64,000 nt of DNA from Montifringilla adamsi (lineage: Eukaryota > Chordata > Aves > Passeriformes > Passeridae), in NCBI GenBank assembly GCA_017590115.1, contig JAGGNK010013558.1, forward strand, positions 18,308,574 through 18,372,573, written 5' to 3'. A program made the translations under genes and the position numbers. Shown here piece after piece: positions 54,365 through 64,000 of this stretch. A model generated the notes under the pieces. That model worked only from the letters and a program-made list of their open reading frames with translations, made no database searches and was not told the origin of the DNA. How positions within the stretch are numbered: the first letter of the stretch is position 1; every line of letters begins with the position of its first letter.

Positions 54365-54592
54365 TAGGTGGGATATTGGGAAGGAATTATTCCCTGGCAG
54401 GGTGGGCAGGCCCTGGCACAGGGTGCCCAGAGCAGCTGTGGCTGCTCCTGGATCCCTGGAAGTGTCCAAGGCCAGGTTGGACACTGGGGCTTGGAGCAGA
54501 CTGGGTCAGTGGAAGGTGTCCTGCCCATGGCAGGGCTGGAATGGAATGGGATTTAAGGTCCCTTCCAACCCATAGATTCCATGAACTCACTC
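54365..54592 (+). mobile_element. CR1 LINE 3' end fragment
   Basis: Sense CR1: GGGATATTGGGAAGGAATTA, then GGGCAGGCCCTGGCACAGGG, TGCCCAGAGCAGCTGTGGCT, GGAAGTGTCCAAGGCCAGGT, GGACACTGGGGCTTGGAGCA and TAAGGTCCCTTCCAACCCAT. It ends with ATTCCATGA. About 225 bases, with no coding frame of the LINE retained. Confidence 0.93.
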
Positions 54593-55148
54593 TGCAGATC
54601 ATTTATTACTGTGGCATGCTGACACCACTCAGAAATGGTGCACAGCCTCAATCTGAGGTGATGGAAATTGGAACACTCACCATGTTTGATATCCAGGCTT
54701 CTGCTGCAAAGTTGTAGGTTCAATAGGAAGAAATTACTTCTTTTTCAAAGCCTCACAGTGATTTTCTGCACAATTTGGCATCTTAATATTTTTACATTTT
54801 GGTCTAAATGATTTATGCTTCAGAGTTGTAAGTATTTTATATTTTAACATAAGTGATTGCTTTCTACAAATTTTGAAGACTTCTTCCATAACAGGGCGCT
54901 GTCAGCTTGCATTAAGCTCCAGAGTAACTGCCTTTTTTTTATAGTCTCCATCAGAAATGGATGCAGTTGCAGAAAATCCATGGAATAATATATCTTTATC
55001 CTACTATGAGATGTGGAATATGTGCCACAAAACCCAAAGTTAATTTGGAGCAAAGGGAAAGACAACTTCTTTAAATTCCCACCCAGCAAACTCATTCCCA
55101 GGAATTCCCTGGCATTTGAGAAACAACATTAATAAACACAAGTAGACT

Positions 55149-55260
55149 AATAGAATCATAGAATCACAGAAGCTCAGAGCTGAAAAGGACCACAAGGATC
55201 ACTGAATTCCAGCTCCTGGCCCTGCACAGGATCACACCATGTGCCTGGAATGGTATTTCT
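55149..55260 (-). mobile_element. CR1 LINE 3' end fragment
   Basis: TAGAATCATAGAATCACAGA is followed by GAGCTGAAAAGGACCACAAG, then AGCTCCTGGCCCTGCACAGG and ATCACACCATGTGCCTGGAA. This is the same CR1 subfamily type as the fragment near 12.35 kb, sharing CTCCTGGCCCTGCACA. Confidence 0.88.
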
Positions 55261-55823
55261 CATGTCAGGCTCACGTGGTATTCCCTGTGTGAATGCCATT
55301 GGTATTGTTCAGAGGCATTGCTAAAAGGATGGAATAATTACAGACAGGCATTCCAAAAGTTCACATAAAAGAAATGCACATTATGCACAGGAAGATGCTG
55401 AAAGCACTGTATACTCTGGGCCAAATTCCATCTGCCAAATGCTTCCACCACTCTCATTCCTGTGCTGGAAGAGATGGGGAGTAGCTGAGCTGTAAGTAAA
55501 TGCACCCAGGTAGCCAAATGCCTCCTCCTGCTTGGCCAGGTTGCTGTATTTAGGGCATCCATGGCTGTTGCTATAAAAGGCTGTGAGAGCAGAGGGAGGC
55601 AGGAGCAAGGCCCACAACACCTCAGCCAGCCCAGACACCTGCCAGCACCAGCTTGCCCTTCCCAATGTTCTGAACAGAGACAAAACCACTTGAAAAGAGT
55701 GGCTCACTTCAGCTTCCAAAGTGCTCCCCTGCCACTACTGAAACCAAGAGGTGGAAAGACAAAGAAAAACCATAAGAAGATTTCCTAAGGATCATATTGA
55801 TGAGTGTTTTATTATCTGCAGCA

Positions 55824-56120
55824 TGGCTGGCTCTACGGGGCTGGCTGGGATGGGGTTAACTCCTCTCAGCTTGGATCGTGCTGTGGTTTAGGTTGGTGAC
55901 CAAGCCAATGCTGACCATGCTGACATTTCAGCTACTGCTGAACTGTGCTGGCACAGCACCGAGGCTTTCTCTGTTCCTCAGGATCATTCACATTTGTTTT
56001 TTCTCAATCCACAAATTTTCTTTCTTTGGTTCTTCTTTCCCCTTCTCCCATCCCATGGGACAAAGGGAATGGGAGTGGCTGCAGGGATCAGTGATGGGGG
56101 AGGCACTGGGTTAACCCTCA
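55824..56120 (+). mobile_element. ERVL-like LTR with internal deletion
   Basis: The plus strand carries GGCTGGGATGGGGTTAACTC at the 5' side, then GTGCTGTGGTTTAGGTTGG and GACCATGCTGACATTTCAGC, homologous to the minus-strand LTR near 32 kb. After about 55985 it jumps to the 3' part (CAATCCACAAATTTTCTTTC, then CCCATCCCATGGGACAAAGG, then CACTGGGTTAACCC). The middle section present in the other copy, including the AAAGAGATATTCC and ATAAA region, is missing. It is a solo, decayed element of the same family in the opposite orientation. Its borders are approximate. Confidence 0.75.
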
Positions 56121-56127
56121 CCCCTGC

Positions 56128-56235
56128 TGTGTTATCATGTGTTATCATGTGGTATCATGTCATCATACATTATCACATGTTACTGTGTGCTATCATTTGC
56201 TACTCACGTTATCATATGCTGCCATGTGTTATCGT
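56128..56235. repeat. Degenerate 10-base minisatellite (GTGTTATCAT-like)
   Basis: Two perfect copies of TGTTATCATG are followed by increasingly diverged copies (TGGTATCATG, TCATCATACA, TATCACATG, TGCTATCAT, TTATCATATG, TGTTATCG). The array begins within about ten bases of the 3' end of the LTR, so it may derive from the LTR end or its target site. Length is about 108 bases. Confidence 0.8.
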
Positions 56236-56661
56236 TCTATTGTAGCACTTCAGCCATCCTTGCAGTGCCAGTGATTCAGTTTTATTTATATTTTCAGTCT
56301 ATAAGATGCCTAGAAAGGTGGAGGGGGCCGCTGGCACTGACAGCTGGCAGAAGGTTGCAGTTGCTCTGTTTTGTGGGCAAGAAGGAATCGGCCTGATAAT
56401 GGTCCCCACATCTGTCTGGTGACTTCCCAGACATCCAGAGTTCATGTGGGAACTGCTCAGGAATACAGAAGGGAAGCAGAAAGAGATGCTATTTCAGATT
56501 TTGTGTGTACATCAGGAGGTCTTTCTAAAGGCCATCTTGATTTAGGTAACTTCTTTTCCTCTCTCTACCTTTCCTTCCTTTTCTCCTGGGCTTTAAAACT
56601 TCTTCAGAGTACAAGAGAAATCTGTTAATTGGAGAAGGATGTAAAGGAGTGATCAAGAAAA

Positions 56662-56732
56662 TAACCCATGGGCTGGAACAAGCTGACCTTTAAGGTCCTT
56701 TCCAACCCAAACCATTCTATGATTCCAATTTC
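56662..56732 (+). mobile_element. CR1 LINE 3' end fragment
   Basis: GGCTGGAACAAGCTGACCTT then TAAGGTCCTTTCCAACCCAA and ACCATTCTATGATTCC is a sense CR1 terminus with a well-kept ATTCTATGATTC end. Only about 70 bases remain. Confidence 0.88.
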
Positions 56733-59700
56733 AATTTTAAACCTGTTTCATTTCACACATTTGTCTTCTTTCTGACCCTATTGATTTCCATGAGTTAACC
56801 TGGCTCAGCACATGCCTGGACTACTCATGAACTGCAAACTGCTTTTGAGGGGAAAATCTTCTGGAATTTCATGTCTTCATAATTCCATAAACAGCAAATG
56901 CTCTGTATGTCCACACCCTCATTCATCCCAGGGGTGCACAGGACCCTGTTTTTATTCTGTGCAAGCACCCCCAGCAGCATGGGAGGGTTGGGTCACAAAG
57001 GCAGTAAGGAACAGCCCTGGTGCCTCCAGGCCATGCAGGACCGGTGCAGACTGCCATGGAGCACTGTGAAGTGCATCCCAGCAGGAGTGGGATTTGAAAG
57101 GGCATCCACACACATCCTGGTGGATCTGTGCTGATTTAGAGCAGCTGGGGACCAGCCTGACTTTGCTAAAAGAGGGCAAATTAATGGACTAAACTTTGCA
57201 TGGCTTTTTCTTTGAACTCAACAATGAATCACTTCTATGGTTCTTGTGCTTTTTTCTGATCCTGCTGAAGCTCCCAGCCATCCAGGCCATTAGCATGAGC
57301 ACCATGAGGAGCTCTGGATCCAGTGCCTCCTTCTGTGTCTGCAATCCCAGTGTGCTTTTATACTGATCCAACAGAGACTGCCTAAAGCAGCCAGAAAAGC
57401 TTTTTCTGCTACACTAGCAACAGTCTAAATCTTTTTCCCACCATAATGCCTGCATAATTTTTTCTCTGATATTTATTAAGACCCTTGAGACATTATACGG
57501 CTTCAGCATTCCCCCCTTTTTAACTTTATGCTATTTTCATTCCTTTATGTGAGCGTTTTTTTGCTCCTCCTTCTCCTGCACTGCTTCCAGAAGTCCTTCC
57601 CTTATTCCATTACTGCTCCCCATCAGCATCTTTGCAAATTCTTCAGCATCAGAAGCTGAGAGCAAACACAAAATGATGGATGGGAGATGAGAACTGACCT
57701 TTCCAGCTTCCCATCCAGGGTGTCTCTCCAGTGTCTTTAGGCTAAACAGCCACCCAGTGGCTTCACCTGTGTCACCAGCTGAACTGACCTGCTTCTGGGG
57801 CTGGTGTCCCTCTGCCCTCACACTCCTGTATCCCAAGAGGCTTTGAATGAGCAAGCAAAGGCCCATTTCCTCTCAGCTCTCCTTCAGATAGGAACAAAGG
57901 ATTCAAATAATTTTCCCCATGTTCTTCACTGGCAAAAGATGTATGGAGTCATCTCCAATGCATATAAAGGGAGAAATTTCAAAGTGTCTCCTACTGTCAT
58001 TTCAATTCTATAATTAATAACTATATGCAGAAAGGCCTTCCACACCATTTTCTCGCTGTCACACATCCCAAATCAGACAGAGAAAAAGAATGTCCCCTGA
58101 TAGGAAGTATCTATGTCCTGCTATAGCATTTCCCCTAATTTAGGTTGCATTATTGATGTACAGGACTCTGTACTTGAATAATGTAACAGTAAGACTCTCA
58201 TAGAAAGCACTAGCACTGGCTTTAATGTGTGTCTATAAAGATAAGAAAAATGTATTTTAAAAGTCCAGCAGCTTTCAAACAATATATTTTCAAGTTACAG
58301 GAATGCTCACCACAAGGAATTTAAAATTGAGGTGAGAAGGGGGAGCAACATTTCTCCTAAAATGCTAATGAGCTACTGCCTTATAAAGTGAAAAAAAATC
58401 AACAAATCTGACATATGAACAAACATTATGAATATTCAGGAAGTTTAAGCTGCTGATTCAAGGTTTTCTGGGAGTGGACAACTTTTGCACTGATCACACA
58501 AACCATTCTTTTTCTTCTCATCATGAGCACGCTCGACTGTGGTGTCGGTGTGCTGCTGGAACATATGCGTGGAATTGCAGGGATTGTAATTCATCCAGAT
58601 GGCAGGAAGCTCTGGAATTGTTACTCCTATGCTACAGATGTTTAACAATCCAACCATATGGCTCCAATAAGGCAGCCTTGTCAAAGAGTACAAAAACTGC
58701 ACTAGACACAGAGCCCTGTAAATGGGAACGCAGTGCTGAGGTGGGAATGTTCATATGGCTGCACTATAAATGCACACATCACACTGGGAAGCTGGCATGG
58801 CTATTGCAATTACAGAATTTATGAAACATTATTTAAACTCCTGAAAACAATCAGGCCTCATATTTGCATAATTTCCCCAAGTCAGCTATTAAAAGAACAT
58901 TCCTCATTTGTTTTTGAAATTCATTAAAGGCATCAAACAAAGGTGAATTGAAAATCTGGGTAAATAAATACATGTTAATACAATAGTGTCCCCAGCCTCT
59001 GGCCTGAGGGAAATACCACTGTAGGTAAAAACTGAGATTCAACCAGTGAGACCAACAATTTCTCTAGAAAAAGATTTGTCAAAGTCAGGGAGCCCTGCTG
59101 ATGCTTGTGACAATTGTAATGTGGAAAGCTGAATGTTGAGAAACAATCTGAGATCAATAATATCTTGGCCAAGAAAGGAAAGCACCATGAAATGGTCCAT
59201 CTATAACTCTACTGAATTTTGGCAGGTTTGAAAGACAGATAAATGGCAGCAAATCAGATTGTTAAATCACTAATCCTGTCATTATTACATCCTGTCACAT
59301 TGCATAGATTTAGACATTAGAAAAAGAGTGTAAGGTAGGAGAGTGAAGAAAACACTTAAAAGCTCAACTCAATCTGTGAAGAAAAGGTGAATTCCCAAAT
59401 TTTGTTTCATGGTTGGTGCTTTTCTGCCCAAAAGTCAGCTGGCAGTAGCTGCTGCTCAGAGTCCCATCTACCTTCCCTCTGATGTCAGGTCTCTGACCCT
59501 TTGTTCCCCACAAGAAGTGTCTCCTCTGTACAAATCTGTTGTGCAAGAATAAGATTAAAATGGACAGACTGAACAAAGCATTGGTCTCTCAGACAAAAAT
59601 GCATCCATTTAACACACAGGGCATCTTTCCACCTGACATATTCTTAAAGGGAACTATTCAATTACCATCTCCTCACAGGCTAAAGAGCACAAAAGAGCCA

Positions 59701-61274
59701 TGTAATATTCTTTTTCTCTTTTTTTTTCTGAGCAGCAAAGTATTCAGAGCTGCTTTATCTACCACAGATACTAATCTAGGCAATATAATTTTAAAACATC
59801 CTTACAAAAACCTTGAAGGGCAGTTGAACCCTGTGGTTGTTTAAAAAAAGATTTTCTGCAGTTTATGCATTTGCTCTGCCAAAAGCTTACCTTAGCATAC
59901 AAAGTACAGTAAATCATAGCTGCTCTGATTTACTGCCCAGACTGTGCTGTTTGTTTTCAGGGACAGCTCAGGGAAAGCTCTGTCAAGTGTAAGAGCATTC
60001 AGAGAAGGGGAATCGTTTTGCAAAGCTCCCACAATGGTAACAACATTTCTAAGATATCAGTGAAGGGGAAAAAAATGCAGATGTGCATTTGCAGCATTTT
60101 TCAGGGGGGATTCTTTGAATACCACTGCAACCCCAAAATATTTCAGGCCCTTTGGAGGCACAAAGACAATTTCATACCCCAAAACTGTTTAGCCTAAGCA
60201 TTAATGGGCTGGCCAGCTGTAAAATTTACCAGGCAAACAGTTAAATTATTGGACCTTGTGCCTGAATTCCACATTTTGTGGGGCAGCAGAACATACAAAT
60301 GCCAAAAAGGCAAAGAAGACACTGGAGAAGTGGCAGAGCAAGAAGCTCTGGATCAATGTGATTATTTAGAACTGAGGGTAGATTTTATTAGAATTAATCT
60401 ATTTAGTAAGCCCCAACATGAGGACAAAGATAAAACCATGTATCTGACATCCTTTTGAAAGTTAGTAAATGAAAAGGGAGAAGATCAAAACAGTAGCTGA
60501 AAGCCTTCACTTCTGTTTTAAAATCCAAGAAACAGTCATTAATAGAGATTTAAACTCAGCCCTCTCTAGTCTAAACATGTCACTGTTAATTACAAAGCCA
60601 TTTAACTTTTGCAAGAAATAAAGACTGCTATTAATGAAAGAAGAACCAATTAGCCTTTAATCTACACACTGTTTTTTAATCAAACTTTCTTTTGATCATC
60701 AGACTCACTGCAGGATGTATCCCTCCTCCCCATGTTGTAGTGGCTTCCATGGTTGCTAATGGAAAATGGATTTTAAAGGGCTGGCTGAGCAGGGAGAGCC
60801 CTCTCTGCAGGGCTGGAGCTTCCTCCCTTCCTGCCAGGGACAGCTCAGGAAAAGCTCAGAATGTGGAGTCCTGAGCACTCTTGGAGCAGCTGCCTTTAGA
60901 GGAGCAGCACTGAATGTGTCTAGAGGAACGTGGGACAGGAGTACTGGACAACCTTGTTAGGAAACAGTAAAAAAAATACCAGTGTAGAGAAGTAAGAAAT
61001 GGGATGGAAAAAGGCAAAAGCAGAGAAGTGCCTCCAGGAATGAAAATGGAATTCACTGCTGACTGCAAAGGATGATGAATGAGAGAATTTGCTTGCTGGC
61101 ACAGGAACATATTGTGGAAAAACAAAACAAAACAAATGGGATCAGGGCTTGATGTGTTACAAACAAAGGGGTGACACGAAAAGGATCCCATTAGCAAAAT
61201 ATTGGGCTCCAAACTGTTGCTTGAGGGCTCGGAGGATTTCAAGGAGGTTTTCTGTTTGGTTTTGGGTTTGTTTG

Positions 61275-61303
<29 letters not shown>
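61275..61303. repeat. Uninterrupted poly(T) run, 29 bases
   Basis: A run of 29 T on the plus strand, poly(A) in MEGF11 direction, is preceded by GTTTGGTTTTGGGTTTG. CR1 elements do not end in poly(A), so it is either a simple homopolymer expansion or the tail of a retroposed transcript whose body would lie at 61304 and above on the minus strand. I do not recognise that body. Confidence 0.95.
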
Positions 61304-61308
<5 letters not shown>

Positions 61309-63037
61309 GTGGCTGCTTGTAGTAGCAAAATAATACGTCCAAGCATCTGGAATCCATCATGATGGAGAACTTCTTCCCTGACATCATTTCCCCCTTGGCT
61401 GCTGTTGCTGCTCCGATCTCCGGGAAGGACAGAGAGCAGATGTCCCTGAGCACACACCAGGCTGATAATGGAATACAAAAACCTGACTCCTGCACATGTA
61501 AACAGCAGAGAGAGTGTAACTATTATCTTCTCTGTGTCAAACACGGGGCTCTTGGTCTGACCAGATACCTGCTGCCTGCTCTGCATTAGCAAAATTTCAG
61601 TGTATGCTGTTCTTTCTCCACTACAGAAAGACAAAATTTGCCTGGCAGCAGCAAAACACGAAGTATTAATGCTAACAAAAAAAACACTTCAAAACAAATG
61701 TTAATATCCTCAAAGAATCAGAATGTCTGGGAGATTCATTGTTGCGACAGTATGGTAATTTAAAAAAAAATTAAAAATAAAAAATCAATAGATTGCAGGG
61801 AAAAAGTGATAATAAATATGCTTTGTGACAGACAGGATTCTGAGTCATGAAATTCAAGACTGTAATAACAGTATGTGGAACAACTGCTGACATGGTATTG
61901 ACACCTGAGATATTTGAAGGTAGGTACATACTTACCATAGGAAGGATTCCAGCAAAGACAATAGGTTGCAATAAATGTTTTTCAGGACTTGACTAACAGC
62001 ATTTTGCACTTCAGAAGATCAACTTATTACACTTTCTATAAAATAATTCTAATGCCTTATCTCAAAGGGCTGGTGATTTTTCACAGCCCAAACCCCTTGA
62101 ATGCAACTGTTTGGTGTAAAGGTCACTGAAAATGAGATCAGGGTCCATTCATGGCTTTCAGCTGCTCATGTATTACAATATGAGTCCAACACAGGAACTC
62201 AGATAAAAACATCAACAGAGCTAAAAAGAAATAGCTGTAAAGCACAGTGTGAGATATTTGAAGTTAGCTGGATAATTGTATCATTTTCACATTTATTCCA
62301 TGGCATTATAAACCTGTTAATAAAATTTGGATTCTGATGCTGATCAAAACCTCTTTGTGTTTTTCTGGTGTCATAATCTCACTACACAAGACCTAGACAA
62401 GAGGTCCCATCTCCACTTTCCTTTTGAGCACATGCAGAACACTCAGAAGGCTGCAATACTGACAACATGTGACACTAATGTACAGGGTATTTTTAATTAA
62501 CAAAGCTCTTAGGCGTTGCTGAAAGATCCATTTTGATTTTTGTCCCCTCTCTTATTGACCTAAAACACTTCAGAGCTCTGTATTTATTTATACAGTACAG
62601 CTGGGAGAAAGTTCTTCTGACATTTGAGAAGCTTTAAAAAGTTAAATTGTTGACAGGAACCATTGTGGAAAAAAAAAAGAGATTTAAACTCATTTAACTC
62701 TTTGAAGTAAGATCTTTCAAAGGTAAGAAGCAGAAACTTTACACTGCTGCTTAAATTATGTGGTAGTTTATTCCTGAGTGTTCTCAGTTCCCCTAATTCA
62801 TTAACATTGGTGAATACTTGCATTAATTACTCCCCAAAGTAAGCCCTGATTCAAGAAGGCACTAAGGGACTTCATTAACTCCCTCCCTAATGACTTCAGC
62901 CAAATTTTCCCTACTTACTTGAGACGCACATATCCAAACCACCCCGAAATATTCCGTACCTGCAATTCTGCCTGCGATCAGCGCCAGCTGAAAGCCCTGA
63001 ACATCAACCCTAATGCAACACAGCTTTAATTTATCTA

Positions 63038-64000
<963 letters not shown>

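Noticed and set aside
54283..54717. Plus-strand open frame of 144 codons
   Set aside because: It runs across the non-coding 3' end of a CR1 element.

Overview
The window looks like bird nuclear DNA, probably from a songbird or another neoavian. It is AT-rich and almost entirely non-coding. It carries several 5'-truncated CR1 LINE 3' ends, recognisable from the avian 'TCATAGAATCA...GGTTGGAAGGGACCT' type of terminus, and two LTRs resembling the avian ERVL family. I see no Alu, L1 or B1 elements and nothing bacterial or phage-like.

The only gene I can support is on the minus strand. Two exons, at 63088-63188 and 42570-42662, join in frame through consensus splice sites. They encode the C-terminal half of an EMI domain followed by the first EGF-like repeat. 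Residue choices (for example [15 protein letters not shown] and [11 protein letters not shown]) match MEGF11 rather than its paralogue MEGF10. MEGF11 is a single-pass membrane protein with an EMI domain and many EGF-like repeats, known for homotypic recognition and spacing of retinal interneurons. The window is therefore an internal slice of a very large gene: at least 812 bases of one intron (63189-64000), a complete intron of 20,425 bases (42663-63087), and at least 42,569 bases of the next intron (1-42569). The signal peptide, the first half of the EMI domain, the remaining EGF repeats, the membrane segment and the cytoplasmic tail all lie outside.

The complete intron holds a small CpG island (about 50160-50640) with two same-direction CTCF-like motifs, several CR1 fragments, a deleted ERVL-type LTR on the plus strand (about 55824-56120) followed by a degenerate 10-base minisatellite, and a 29-base poly(T) run near 61275. 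The long left intron holds more CR1 fragments, a minus-strand LTR (about 31851-32467) containing a long GAA/TTC triplet tract, three short tandem duplications (6273, 12098, 30482), and a GC-richer block near 2540-2860 with a perfect palindromic CRE. Several AT-rich stretches with no visible repeat structure are candidates for conserved non-coding elements, but conservation cannot be judged from one sequence.

I found no tRNA, rRNA, CRISPR array, operon or novel multi-gene system. Apart from the two exons, the open frames in the window look like chance frames in intronic or repetitive DNA.
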